A stretch of 64,000 nucleotides of DNA, from positions 13,207 to 77,206 of the forward strand of contig NMRB01000779.1 of assembly GCA_002633025.1 (NCBI GenBank), read 5' to 3'. Source of the DNA: Notospermus geniculatus (taxonomy: Eukaryota; Nemertea; Pilidiophora; Heteronemertea; Lineidae). A program made the translations under genes and the position numbers. The notes under the pieces are model-generated. The model did not search any database. It was not told the DNA's origin and saw only the letters and a program-made list of their open reading frames with translations. Positions 1 to 11,675 of the stretch are shown here, piece by piece (the first letter of the stretch is position 1; the number at the start of each line of letters is the position of its first letter).

Positions 1-125
1 AGGTTTTGTATAGGTCCGAAACTTTGGACGCAATACGGTCTGTGAATGCAGAGCAAGAAAGATTTCGAAAGCATTGATCCTGTTTCATTTTTTTCTGTAT
101 CAAGACACTTTTTGATCGGTTTCAG

Positions 126-3100
126 TTCTTCAAAACAACTTTTATGGTCTATTCAGCATGCTACCAAGGCGGTATACTCAAGGGATCATGGCAGGAGAAA
201 GTAAGTACAGAGACCACTCTCCAGGCAGAGAAAACTATACAAAGATTACCGCAACGATTTCCTGTATAGTTGCAGACTTTCGACGGGAGGCGTGGTGCCC
301 GATCCAAAGCTCACTGGACTGAGGACTTCCAGTTCCGTGTGATCGTAACAACCTTTGATGACCAAAATAATGACAAATGGATCATGATGCATTTTTACCC
401 GCTTGTATTTCAAGTTGTTTTTTCCCACATGGACTTCTGCCGAGCAAGTTGGCCTACCTACAGATTGAAAACGCCGGCCAAAGGAGCTGAATTGATTTAC
501 GAATACAAGTCATGCACATGTATAGCCTGAGGACGTATTTTTTTCAGGTCTGGCCGGAGTCATTACAGTAATCACGAGAATATTGACAAAAGCCTTTGTG
601 AAAAGCACAATGATCAGCACGATCATTTTTTTCGTATGTTCTCTGGTTATCATAGTCTTCTGCCTCGTTGCCTTTCTGCTGTCAATGAAATCACCATTCG
701 TCAAATATCATATGGAAAAATGCCAAGTAAAAACCAATGGGGAAGGAGAACTTTTAAAAGTAGGTTTGTAACAGATTGGCCTCGAAATTGAGGCTGGAAT
801 GACATGTGAAGCTAGTGCATTGACGACTTTCGTGCATCTCATCGTTTCGACGGCCCCGCCATCTTGAATTTCTTACAGTCTGCGCATGCGCAGTTATATC
901 TGGTGGGCGGGATAAAGTCTTCCCTCTTCAATTTTCCCTTGTTTTCAACTTGTTTTGATTTTATGGATCAATTTAGGCCTCCTCCATCATTTGCAGGATG
1001 ACCAGCAAGAAACTATGGCGCTGGGAAGCGGTTACGGGTCGACAGACGAAGTTAGACTTCCAAATAGAGGAACAACTGGTGTAGTACCTAAGAAGGAACC
1101 GCTTAGGTTGCGAATAAAAAGTGAGATAATAACAAGGCCTAGTTTAATTGGGACATTCATTCATTTCACACCATATCACATCCTCTCATTATCTATTTTT
1201 GATATCATGTGCACACTCAGCAGCAATTTAGGCCTACTTGCAATATCAAACGACCTGGGGAATATTCTTAAATTTACATACATTGTATACTTTTTGTACA
1301 ATGTATTAAAATGTCAACAGTTCGTACATGTAGCATACAGAGTGTATACAACTGGTATAGTGAAAGATTTACTAGAAGGAAAACACTCCCAAGCCTCTAC
1401 TCCCCATCCTCTCAATACAGGGTCATTCAGACCGACGTATCTCCTACGTCGACCTCTTCTGAGAGACGATGGCCGGGTGAAATGACCTAAGTCTCAGGAT
1501 GCTACTCCCAAGCTTATCCGAGACGTGTCCATTTTTCGAGCCCGTTAATAAAGGACGAATGAAGGCGAGCAATGATAATAACAAGGCCTAAGCAGACGGG
1601 GGGGGGGGTCTTATTCCTTATTTGCACGGACCCTGAATCCCTCTCCCCTTTCAGTATGACTTTCTCAATCACTAAAAGCGGTCTTCAAATTGACTGAACT
1701 CGAGATAGGTGAATTTCATGATGATGCTATTCGATTTTCCAGGGGCCTTGGACAACCGGTGGCACGTGGTGCGGGTTATCTGGCCATACATGTTAACATT
1801 CTTTCTCGACTACGTCGTCACTCTGGGCCTCTTCCCTGGCCTTTCCTCGGAAGTTATCAGCTGCGAATTAGAGAGTTGGATGCCCGTCATTATGTTATCG
1901 CTATTCAATCTATTTGACCTTATAGGCAAGGTAAGTATACTTGCATACCATACAGTCATGTTGCTGCGTGATTTGATTGGTCAGCAGATGTGACCAAACC
2001 ACTAAGACAGAGACGTGGGCGGTCTTGATAGTCCCTATGACTGGCTGCTTAAGACCGCATCATCAAATATAAATTATATCCCACATACTTTCTCGTGGCA
2101 CAGAACTTATTTTGATAGGATACTGTATGGCAATGGATAACTGGCTCCACTACACCGTTTGTTCCACGACTCAATTTCTTTTCGGAATCCCATCTTTTAA
2201 TACTCTTGCTTTATGTACCCGTTCCCATCTATGACAACTTTATGGTCCGTAAGGCCACACTTTTTTTATTTATTGGATTACGGACCCCCCCTCCCAGGTT
2301 TTTTGAAAATGTTGAAAAAAAATAAAATTCCCGATGGTCTATTTTGTGTTCTTGTTTTTTTCCCGCTGACCACTAGGTGCAACATAAAAGATATTTAAAT
2401 GCTGACGCCCAGTATTTTCAGGATATAGGCCCCTATGTAGGCCCTATCTCTTGTTCTACTGTTGCATCAATAAAAGGTTTTATTTCTTTTTTTACCACAT
2501 TTCTCACGGACCCAGAATCCCTCTCCCCTCAGTATGACTTTCTCAATCACTAAAAGCGGTCTTCAAATTGACTGAACTCGAGATAGGTGAATTCCATGAT
2601 GATGCTATTCGATGTTCCAGGGGCCTTGGACAACCGGTGGCACGTGGTGCGGGTTATCTGGCCATACATGTTAGCATTCTTTCTCAACTACGTCGTCACT
2701 CTGGGCCTCTTCCCTGGCCTTTCCTCGGAAGTTATCAGCTGCGAATTAGAGAGTTGGATGCCCGTCATTATGTTATCGCTATTCAATCTACTTGACCTTA
2801 TAGGCAAGGTAAGTACTTGCATACCATACACAGTCATGTTGCTGCGTGATTTGATTGGTCAGCAGATGTGACCAAACCACCAAGACAGAGACTGCAGGTG
2901 GGCGGTCTTGGTTCCCTGTGACTGGCTGCTTAAGACCGCATCATCAAATATATCCCACATACTTTCTCGTGGCACATAACTTATTTTGATGGGATACTGT
3001 ATGGCAATGGATAACTGGCTCCACTACACCGTTTGTTCCACGACTCAATTTCTTTTCGGAATCCCATCTTTTAATACTCTTGCTTTATGTACCCGTTCCC

Positions 3101-4366
3101 ATCTATGACAACTTTATGGTCCGTAACTACTGCCATGTTTCATTGACACTTTTGTAGCACCTGGAGGCCGCTAGTGCAACTGGCGTAGGCGCTATAAACA
3201 TACCTAAATGTATAATAATACATAAACTTTCAAAAAAATCTTTAAGTATCGCAAAGACCTAAAATGTTCTTTTCTCTTTGTCTTCTGACTTCAGATTTTT
3301 ACCATTCGCCTATTGTATTTTATTTTTATTTTTATTCCCTCCCCTCCTACATAGGTTTCGGCCTGAAAAATCCGTAATCCAATAAATATAAAAAGTGTGG
3401 CCTAACTACTGCCATGTTTCATTGACACTTTTGTAGCACCTGGAGGCCGCTAGTGCAACTGGCGTAGGCGCTATAAACATACATAAATGTATAATACATA
3501 AACTTTCAAAAAAATCTTTACGTATCGCAAAGACCTAAAATGTTCTTGTCTCTTTGTCTTCTGACTTCAGATTTTTACCATTCGCCTATACGATTGGCCG
3601 AGCTACGCCCTAGTTATATGTTCCATTGCAAGGTTCATCCTGATTCCCCTGTTTATCCTCTGTTCCATCCCAAGATTGAACCCTATTATTCCGGGAGTGG
3701 GCCTACCGTTCTTATTTTCCGCCATAAACGGGATAACCAATGGCTACTTTGGTTCTGTGCCCGTCATACTTGCACCGGCTAAGGTCTCAGCGGAAAAACG
3801 ACAAATAGCTGGTAAGATATTCCAATAAATTGTAAAGGGAAAGCTGATGATATACGGTAGTTGATTGTCCCGGTTAGGAGGAGTCAAAATTCATCACTGC
3901 TGGCCCCAGCATAATCAACAAAATTTATAAGGCTATACATGTATAGCCTACATTTACACGATTACACGACACTGTCACGACTGTAGAGTATTTATAGGAT
4001 CCCATGATTAGGCTACAATGATTTTCCTGATACGAACCTATCAAATACGGTAACGTTTAAAAAACCTATCTGCTATGCGGTTGTGATCGGAAGCCCTCGG
4101 ACACGTTCGGCAAGATTCGGAACCAACTCGGAACAATCGAGACACAAACAGACGACAAAGCTGAAATTGTACCACACCACGGACAGAGGTTTTGAACTCT
4201 TTCACCCGTGATCACAATCTCTATTTTTGCAGGAAATATGATGGTTTTCGCCTTGACCACAGGCTTAGTTATGGGTAGCGCGTCAGCTTACGGATACTTG
4301 GCAATCCTTGAACCTTTAACGCCAGCGAACAACCCTTGCCTTCAAAACGTCACAATACCAACATGA
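126..4366 (+). CDS. SLC29A4: Equilibrative nucleoside transporter 4-like (SLC29 family), 5' end outside window
   Basis: Exons 126-200, 548-759, 997-1120, 1743-1930 (or its copy 2621-2808), 3571-3811 and 4233-4366 have GT/AG borders and join in one reading frame (for example a|GT at 200/548 and a|GG at 1120/1743). The protein reads FYGLFSMLPRRYTQGIMAGES, then hydrophobic helices, a hydrophilic loop (997-1120), IWPYML, VTLGLFPGLSSEV, NLFDLIGK, and a last helix beginning GNMMVFALTTGLVMGS, stop at 4364. These are hallmark SLC29 motifs. NGYFGSVPVILA and the short tail after the last helix resemble vertebrate ENT4/PMAT more than ENT1-3. Family members are 11-helix membrane carriers of nucleosides; ENT4 also moves monoamines. 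The N-terminal helices lie before the window. Assignment to SLC29 is firm, to the ENT4 branch likely. Confidence 0.85.
858..892. promoter_or_regulatory. CCATCTTG and TGCGCATGCGCA motifs inside an ENT4 intron
   Basis: CCATCTTG (YY1-like) is followed by the perfect palindrome TGCGCATGCGCA (NRF1-type) at 881-892, in the intron before exon 997. Such motifs usually mark CpG-type promoters. An alternative start here is only an inference. Confidence 0.3.
2253..2508 (+). mobile_element. A/T-rich interspersed element, with an inverted fragment at 3316-3403
   Basis: It starts GGCCACACTTTTTTTATTTA right after the duplicated ending TCCGTAA. The reverse complement of the same end closes the insert at 3371-3403, just before the duplicated sequence CTACTGCC. 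Family not recognised. Confidence 0.45.
2621..2808 (+). CDS. SLC29A4: Duplicated ENT4 exon (second copy of exon 1743-1930)
   Basis: This is a second 188-nt exon with its own acceptor (gttccag) and donor (GTAAGT). It is nearly identical to 1743-1930 and encodes the IWPYML to LIGK segment. I see three differences (T to A, D to N, F to L) and all are amino-acid changing. Because 188 is not a multiple of three, inclusion of both copies would shift the frame, so only one can be used per mRNA. Alternatively it is an assembly artefact placing two alleles in series. Confidence 0.75.
3126..3596 (+). repeat. Second duplicated ENT4 intron block, with truncated exon copy
   Basis: Intron sequence from CTACTGCCATG through the acceptor CTGACTTCAG occurs at 3126-3294 and again at 3404-3570. 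The first copy carries only about 19 nt of the next exon (3295-3313, ATTTTTACCATTCGCCTA) and then breaks into unrelated sequence. The second leads into the full exon 3571-3811. Confidence 0.75.
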
Positions 4367-4629
4367 ATTGAGCAGGAGCCCAACAAGCACATAACGGTTA
4401 ACCGCGAATTCCAACCAGTGACCAGAGACCGTCCAACATTTCCAACACGACTACAAAGAATTTTTCGCAGAAAGGATCATTCAACATGAGGGCCTGAATG
4501 GGTCTACCAGTCATAGGTAGACAGTCTTCATGTACTTCAGGCAACACACTTAATGTACTTCAGGCAACACACTTGGCCTATCTAAGTACTTTTTCTCATC
4601 TTCGAGAAATTCAAGTTTGACGGTGTTCC

Positions 4630-5944
4630 TATATTCTCAGGTGCAGAACATTTATGTATAACAATCATTTACGTACAATAACACCAATTTCGATAATTTC
4701 CTGCGTGTCATGTTCATTCTTTGTGCGCCATGAATCACTCCAATAAGGATAGGGCCTAACGACTGACGGGATAGATCCCTCGTGCGTCAACCGATTCTCC
4801 TTCCGTATCGAGTTCGAAAAACAAAAATGATGAAAAAATGAGGACGAGGAGACATGTGACAAGGTTGACTTTTGCAGCTGCATGAATAAGCATTAGACAC
4901 CAACCTTTTCAAAGGGCCTACACGAAGTGTGGTATAATGTCTAATGAACAATTTTACCAATCGCAAATTTCTTTGAATACTACATGTAGTAGGCCTACCG
5001 GTACCTGATTATTTAGAAGAACTTCCCAGAAGAATAAGCACGGATGAGGAAAATATCGGTCTGAGAACACACAGTAAATTCATTTTGAACAGGCACGCAT
5101 AAAATACTGCACTTGATGACTTACCTTGTATGGCGAGGAGAGGACCCCCCCTCCCCCCGTCAATGTTAAAGCTGGAACAAAATAGGCGACGATGACATGG
5201 ATTTGGGGATGGTGTAGGTCAATTTGATCTTACAACACCCAACGAAATGCACATTACATACACAGAGAAATTGAACATTAAACAACAACGGGTTTTTTGC
5301 ACACTACAACTGTATATTCTCAGATGCAGAACACTTGGTATAACAATCATTTACGTACAATAACATCAATTTCGATAATTTCCTGCTTGTCATGTTCATT
5401 CTTTGTGCGCCATAAATCACTCCAATAAGGATAGGGCCTATAACTAACAACTGACGGGATAGATCCCTCGTGCGTCAACCGATTCTCCTTCCGCATCGAG
5501 TTCAAAAACAAAAATAATGAAAAAATGAGGACGAGGAGACAAGGTTGACTTTTGCAGCTGCATGAGCAAGCATTAGACACCAACCTTTTCAAAGGGCCTA
5601 CACGAAGTGTGGTATAATGTCTAATGAACAGTTTTACCAATCGCAAATTTCTTTGAATACCTGATTATTTAGAAGAACTTCCCAGAAGAGTAAGCATGGA
5701 TGAGGAAAATATCGGTCTGAGAACACACAGTAAATTCATTTTAAACAGGCACGCATAAAATGCTGCACTTGATGACTTACCTTGTATGGCGAGGAGAGGA
5801 CCCCCCCTCCCCCCGTCAATGTTAAAGCTGGAACAAAATAGGCGACGATGACATGAATTTGGGGATGGTGTAGGTCAATTTGATCTTACAACACCCAACG
5901 AAATGCACATTACATACACAGAGAAATTGAACATTAAACAACAA
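4630..5944. repeat. Tandem duplication, unit about 0.66 kb, downstream of ENT4
   Basis: The unit 4630-5288 recurs at 5313-5944. Both copies contain TTTACGTACAATAACA, GGATAGATCCCTCGTGCGTC and GGCGAGGAGAGGACC. They differ by small indels, for example a missing 16-20 nt piece in the second. No convincing coding region lies in either. This is most of the 4.4-6.0 kb stretch, which otherwise should hold the ENT4 3' UTR. Confidence 0.85.
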
Positions 5945-7830
5945 GTACACACTAAACACCACAAAAGTATACAGTATGCATCAAAAAATATATGTAGGCC
6001 TATTATACACAAACAGAAGCGTACATTTCACCGACAAAGTACTTAGTGCACCCTAGACAATACACGGACAACCGACATAGCCTACGGTAGTTGACAAGAA
6101 ACCAAAACGACAAATCTTCGGGTCCCATCATTCGGGAATCGTGTATTTCAAAAATGAATACAAAGCTTTGAAAGCTATAAAATACAAGAGTAAATCGGAC
6201 CAAAATCGACAACATGCGATGCTACTTATGAAACAACCCTTGAGTGCTGACGCCTCCGAAATTGCTTGGCCTGATCCCAGCATCAACTTCAGCTGTCATT
6301 GTTGTGTCTGTAAGCTGGTATCATTTTCTTCTTGTGCTTGCTCAGCACCGCCCTCATGCTCTTGCCCTGTTGACGAATCGACGTGGCTAGGTTGTTCTCC
6401 AGGGGAACAATGTATCACTGAAGGAAAAAAAAGCGAATATGTACCGGTAGCTACCTGTATGCATATACAATGTATACTGGCTGGCGTGCATTTGTCCGGG
6501 CGGGCCGATAATTCATCTTGCCACTCGATCTACTGGTTCCCAACTGAATTAAGTACCAATCTTACTCATATAGTTCGACGAAATTGTACTTATTCTACCA
6601 TTAAATTCGCTAGAAAATCACAAGTTTAGAAAGCGATCACCTTGACACAAAAATGGCGCCTCCTGTCGCCTTGACTGGTACCCGGTCTTCTGGGCAGGTT
6701 CAGGACAGTGTTCGGTCTAGCTGTCGCCTCCAGAGCAAACCACACCCCCCCCCCCGCGAAAAATTTTCTAATGTACGGGATGTAACAATTTTTCGTCAGT
6801 CTGTGATCACTGTACATGTATACCGGTGCATACATTATCCGAAATATACGGTGGCCCATAGAACTCATTTATAAAAAATATTTGCCTCTGCATTTTTTCC
6901 GAGGTTTGATTTTTTTCTTGGGAGTTTGTAAATGTTTTAGAAGTTTCCACCGCGGTGAGAACCTTTCCACCACGGTGAAAACCTTTCCACCGCGGTGAAA
7001 ACCTTTCCACTAATAAGTGCTACGTTGGGGTGGGGGTGGGGCTTCAGCTTTAAACAGGCATCAACTTTTGGGTCGATTCGAACTTCCCACCGTTAGTTTT
7101 TGACAAATTTGTAAACATGTCGACATAAGGCCTACGGGATAGTCTAGGCCTTCGTGTAGATCTATGCCTAGCCTATTAGACGAGTACAGTAGGAGAGACC
7201 AATTTTTCCCAAAACCTCTGGAAAAAATTAAGGGGTGAACGATTTTTATGTCATTTTATGCATATCGATGACTCTATTATTATTATCCGCATTATTACAA
7301 CATTTATATAGCGCTTTATGTAAAAGAACTTTAAAGCGCTTTACAAGTACGGTAGACTAAAACAATAAATTGAAGTAACGAAGAGAACTAGAAATTGACT
7401 TACAGTCAATTTGAAGACCGCCCTCAGAAACTGTAGTTCAAGATAGAGTAGACTGATGGAGTTTGAAAATTTGTTGTCCAGTGGCAATGTAGAAAGCACA
7501 CTTTATGGTGAGGTTATATAATGTACAGAATGAAGGAGTCATACATTCCTAAATCAGAATTTTGAAGCTGAATTGAGATGCACAAAAACGATAGCCGAAT
7601 TGAAGATGCACAAAAACGATAATTTCATGTTTTATTTTGCTCATGATCGAACTGTATGCGACAAGCACCATTAGTTATGCATCAACGACTTCGCGTAGGA
7701 ATAAAATAAGTTTGTGTTTGAATCACCACACTGCTTACAATAGCGGGCTATTGTTTGGCGGACTTGCATTCCTAGGACGTTGATTCCTGTCACACTTTCC
7801 ACAGGCCGGGTGGAATATCTGCAAGTGTTT
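5945..7830. other. Non-coding stretch
   Basis: No supported gene. It holds the 20-bp repeat at 6944-7010 and a dispersed repeat at 7276-7350 (ATTATTATTATCCGCATTAT then ATATAGCGCTTTA). Open frames here show no family signature. Confidence 0.5.
6944..7010. repeat. 20-bp tandem repeat with palindromic core
   Basis: Three and a third copies of a 20-bp unit of the form TTTCCACCGCGGTGAGAACC. The core CCACCGCGGTGG-like palindrome is preserved in each copy (one has CCACGGTG). Confidence 0.8.
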
Positions 7831-7979
7831 TGCCCGCTGTACACGATCAAATTTTCCATCCAATTTTCTGAATATGCTCAATAAAGGCCTACATGCGGGT
7901 TTATACACTAAGCCCCAATAGGCCCGGAATCTGAATTTCCAAAAAATTGGATGAAAAATTTGATCGTGTACAGCGGGCA
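7831..7979. mobile_element. MITE with about 40-bp terminal inverted repeats
   Basis: The left end TGCCCGCTGTACACGATCAA is repeated inverted at the right end (TTGATCGTGTACAGCGGGCA), and the pairing extends inward to about 40 bp. Non-autonomous, no coding capacity. Confidence 0.85.
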
Positions 7980-8594
7980 TTTCCTTCAGTGTTTCTCTTA
8001 TCGTTTGGGAAACGCTGTCAGATAGACCTTTGTGAGTGCAAGTCGCAGCTTATTCCACCAAACAATAATAACACTCACTGATGGGGAACATTCAAAAACG
8101 TTACACAGGTGTGACAGGAAAGAACAATGTCCCTAGGAAAAACTGTGCTGGGAACAAAAGATCCTATTGTTACATTTTAATCTCTGGCGATTGGTTTCCC
8201 CAGCTATGCACCTTGGAGTACCGTATGCGATCTCTACTGGGTAAATTTGACGGCCGACGTAGAGGAAGCCACCTATCGGCAACAACACGAACTACAAAAA
8301 TCCATTACAAAATGCATGTAGGCTGGTAATCGGGTTCATTCGCCGACAACGTGGTCAGTCCCTTGGGTTGGAAAGTGGCGCGGTGTCAGTGTAACATCTG
8401 TGAGTGTTTCTGTAGCTCAATGTTCCCCAACAATAGACGCGGCCTAGAATGGTTATTGTTGGGTTAGTTGCCGCTTAATCCGTCAGGAGGGAAACAATAA
8501 GGAAAACACAGAAATACGGGGAACACTGATCTACGTTACACCTGCGCCAGTGTTATGTCTGCCAGTGTTTATATGGGTGAGTGTGTCCCCCTTA

Positions 8595-9028
8595 GGGTGT
8601 ATTCGACTCCCTGTTCTCATCTGCACCCGAACAGGCCGAGAACAAGTAAAGTGTTCTCGAGTCTCGAATAGGAAAGTGCAGGTTACTATGGTTTCACTTC
8701 CGGCGGCAATACGGCGTCCTAAAAATCTCAAAGTTTTTCAAGAATACTTCCAGATTATTCAGTTTAGAATAAGGATATGTCATTCATGTCATTTCTGCTT
8801 GATCCTAAACCTCGAATAATTACACTATGATCTGACAAAAAATATTTATAAAGTTGCCGCCAGTGTCCGCCATCTTTGTTCTCGACTGTTCCCGTCTGCA
8901 CCACCAGCCGAGGTGGTGTGAGATTCGGGAACAGGAACACGTTCCCGAACGCGTTCTCGGCTGTTCGACACTTCAAGAACACCGTTCTCTGCACCGGAAC
9001 ACATAAGAACAGGGAGTCGAATACACCC
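8595..9028. mobile_element. MITE of about 430 bp with 23-bp TIRs
   Basis: GGGTGTATTCGACTCCCTGT at the left is matched by ACAGGGAGTCGAATACACCC at the right. The interior is rich in GTTCTCG/CGAGAAC and GGAACA words. It appears to interrupt an older dispersed repeat containing TTTGGGAAACGCTG (see 8007 and 9036). Confidence 0.8.
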
Positions 9029-9201
9029 CTATTGTTTGGGAAACGCTGGCAGATAGATCGACATGTTTCTCTCTGCTGTGTCCTATTGTCAAGTCCCCGC
9101 TTATTCCGTCAGGCAGTAGGAGGGGAACACTCACAGATGGGGAACACTGGCAGATGTTACACCGGCTGTCGAGAAATAGTGGCAATACCGTGGTCCTTTA
9201 A

Positions 9202-9406
9202 CTCATCTGCTCCCAGAGTCCAGCAGATGGCATCTTCTGTCAAAGTTCTCTCACATTCTATGGTATTGATTGAAAAATATTTGAAGAAACTTTGTTCCTA
9301 TCAACCATCTGAAGAATGTTTCTTCAAATTTTTTCCAATTTATTTCCAAGGATTTTAGAAAACTTCAACAGAAGATACCGTCTGTTCAAACCTGGGGGCA
9401 GATGAG
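9202..9406. mobile_element. MITE flanked by TTAA (piggyBac-type target)
   Basis: CTCATCTGCTCCCAG at 9202 pairs with CTGGGGGCAGATGAG ending at 9406. Each end is flanked by TTAA (9198-9201 and 9407-9410). TTAA duplication is characteristic of piggyBac-mobilised elements. Confidence 0.7.
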
Positions 9407-9701
9407 TTAATTCCTGGCGATTGGTTTCTATAGCCATTCACCTTTAATCCGTCATTTAACAAAGAATCTGCCAGCACAACAATTTCTCGAAATCGGAATA
9501 CGCAGAATAATAGGTTTTCCCAAAAAAAGTGTTGGCCTATGGTAATTTGATAAATTCACTGTACCAATACCATAAATATTTTTAAGGTACGTGTATTCAT
9601 AATAAATGGGGTCATACCTCACGTATGTGAGATATGTGCATGTTCGCGGAATAGATTCGAGGAATCGTTGATTTGGTTCACATAAGCGTCTGTACTGGGA
9701 T

Positions 9702-9825
9702 TTGACGGACGAATCGGCGAATCCGAATGTAATGTGTCACTGCCCGTTTCCGACACAACGGTGCATATCATGCTCATCACCCGTCTATAGACCAACTGGA
9801 GTAGCTAGAACAAGCCAAAATAGAG
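9702..9825 (+). other. Putative 5' UTR exon of the first coiled-coil gene
   Basis: The sequence ends AATAGAG|GTAAGT at 9825/9826, a strong donor, and lies upstream of the acceptor CATTGCAG at 10411-10418. Splicing would place 28 nt of leader before the ATG at 10447. The 5' boundary of the exon is not determined. Confidence 0.4.
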
Positions 9826-10446
9826 GTAAGTTCTCCAAGATCAACCTCACCCCTACATTGACCACCTTTTGGCCTGGTTTCACGGATGACAAAGAAAAAA
9901 ATCATTAGGCCAATACAGTCCATGCGAACGTAAAGTAACGGGGGGGGGGTCATAACCATTGTAGGCCTAGTATTCTACACGCATCGAGAGTATGCTTGCA
10001 TTCTGGGTTCGAGGGTTGAAAATTGCGAAAAATCAAAATGTCTCCGATTTGGGAGGGGGTTTCTGTTCAAACGTTTTTGACGAGTCTAGACGTTTTAGTA
10101 GGCCTACACTGGCGTCTCCAACGTTCAATTGGCCACTAAACACCGTCCTTGCATGATTGGCGCCAAAAGTGAAGGATCATCAATAGACGGCGCTGTTTGA
10201 CGAGTGATCCAATCATAAGTCATCATCACAGGTTTAACCGACGCCGCCCGTAACACACTTTCTGATTGGCCGAGACGCGTGTAAAATACTCGCGGCAGAT
10301 TCCCAGCGGGGATTCCCCGAATAATCGGATACATAGTGATACTTATATCGCACACTGACATTAGGGAATTCCAATAGACTACGATTCGTGAGATTGATCT
10401 TGTTTCCTTTCATTGCAGATTCTTTGGCGTCTGTATCCGGATAGAG

Positions 10447-11673
10447 ATGCCTCCAAAACGGAATCTTCCGCTTGGACGAGGGCGTGGTGAGCCCATTAGG
10501 TCTATTTCCCAATCGAACGAGATACTGAATGCTGGAAATAGCAATGAATTAGCACTGGTTGGTCAGAAACAGACGCTGGAAGATGAAAACAAAGCACTTC
10601 AGAAGATGGTCGAGGAGTTCAAAGTGAGCCATCAGCGAGATCAGCAAATGATTCAACACCTGAAAAATAAGAATGACGAATTAACCAAGGTTGTGGAGGA
10701 CGCGCGCAAGGCAGAGACAGAAGCCAAAGAGAAGATGGAGGGTTTTGAGATGCAGCATAAGCAAGCAATGAACAAAATAGGTGAGCTCGAAGGGGAGCTT
10801 CTGGCGAAAGCTAACGAATTGAAACGAGCCTCCATCTCGTCAATTCGTCATAACGGAGCTCAGAAGAGGAAAGATAAGTTCATGGAGAACAGGGGAGGCA
10901 GGTCGCCAGAACTTCAACAGTCTTTTGAGTTGACGCTGGAAGAGGAAAATGCCGAGGCCCTGCAATACGAAAACCGTAGAGTACAAGACATGGCGAGATT
11001 GCAAACGACGTTGAAAGGTATTATTGCGGAGTCGAACAAAACTTTGGAGGAAAGGTTTGATTGTTTGATGCAGAAAATGGATAATTTGACTGGGTCGGTT
11101 CAAGAGATAGGCCTACAGAGCATCGAGGGTAACAAAAGTATGCAAGCAATGGTACAGATTCAGTCTGATAAGATGGACTCTGCAGCACAACTTGGTCAGT
11201 TTAGACACGCTGAGGTCAAGACTGCGATTGAAACCATGAACAAGGAAATCAGTAGGCGGCTGTACCAGTACGGGGTTCAAGAGAGCGAGGGACGAAAAAT
11301 GATGATTCAAGAGATGATCACGTTTAACGATGACAGAGTTGTGCGTATAGGAAATAATACGAAGACTTGTCTGCAGGAAACTTTTAGCAACAACAATAAG
11401 ATGATGTCGTCTGTCTTGTCTGCTGTGAAGGAAGCCATTGAAAAAAAGGTTGCCAGCGTCGCGACGGACATGACGGCGGTTCTAACGCAGGATAGCGAAC
11501 AACGTCAGCAGATGACTACCGCCCTGAACACGAAAATGGATGCAGTCGAGGCTGCTGTCAACACGCATCATCAGTGTTCCGACGAAAAGATTGATGCATT
11601 GGTCGACAAAGTCACCATGGTTCTAGGATACAAGATGGAGCCGAACCAAATTGGACAAGTGTTCAGCGGCTGA
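10447..11673 (+). CDS. Coiled-coil protein, unrecognised family (paralogue A)
   Basis: Uninterrupted 408-codon frame starting MPPKRNLPLGRGRGEP, 28 nt after a good splice acceptor. The N-terminal 16 residues are basic and G/R-rich. Residues about 40-130 form one charged coiled coil. A linker carries GRSPEL (151-156), and a second long coil fills the rest with Q/E/K/N-rich heptads. No membrane segment or catalytic motif. It is paralogous to the product at 16110-18215: the same order of GRGRG start, coil, GRS(S)P(E/D)L linker, EENAEAL/EEIRNAAL segment and C-terminal coil. The frame stops at 11671, but coiled-coil coding continues in another frame to 11978, so a 1-nt indel near 11640-11670 is probable. 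Function unknown. Confidence 0.75.
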   Translation: MPPKRNLPLGRGRGEPIRSISQSNEILNAGNSNELALVGQKQTLEDENKALQKMVEEFKVSHQRDQQMIQHLKNKNDELTKVVEDARKAETEAKEKMEGFEMQHKQAMNKIGELEGELLAKANELKRASISSIRHNGAQKRKDKFMENRGGRSPELQQSFELTLEEENAEALQYENRRVQDMARLQTTLKGIIAESNKTLEERFDCLMQKMDNLTGSVQEIGLQSIEGNKSMQAMVQIQSDKMDSAAQLGQFRHAEVKTAIETMNKEISRRLYQYGVQESEGRKMMIQEMITFNDDRVVRIGNNTKTCLQETFSNNNKMMSSVLSAVKEAIEKKVASVATDMTAVLTQDSEQRQQMTTALNTKMDAVEAAVNTHHQCSDEKIDALVDKVTMVLGYKMEPNQIGQVFSG

Positions 11674-11675
11674 TT

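Larger units (their letters stand above)
1627..3125 (+). repeat. Direct duplication of about 0.62 kb around the ENT4 exon
   Basis: The block 1627-2252 recurs at about 2509-3125 with small indels and substitutions. It includes the exon, the motif TTAAGACCGCATCATCAAAT in the downstream intron, and the ending TATGGTCCGTAA. The two blocks are separated by an A/T-rich repeat at 2253-2508. Confidence 0.8.

Noticed and set aside
955-1485. 176-codon open frame as a stand-alone gene
   Set aside because: Only 997-1120 is coding, as an ENT4 exon bounded by an acceptor and GTGAG donor. The rest reads through introns.
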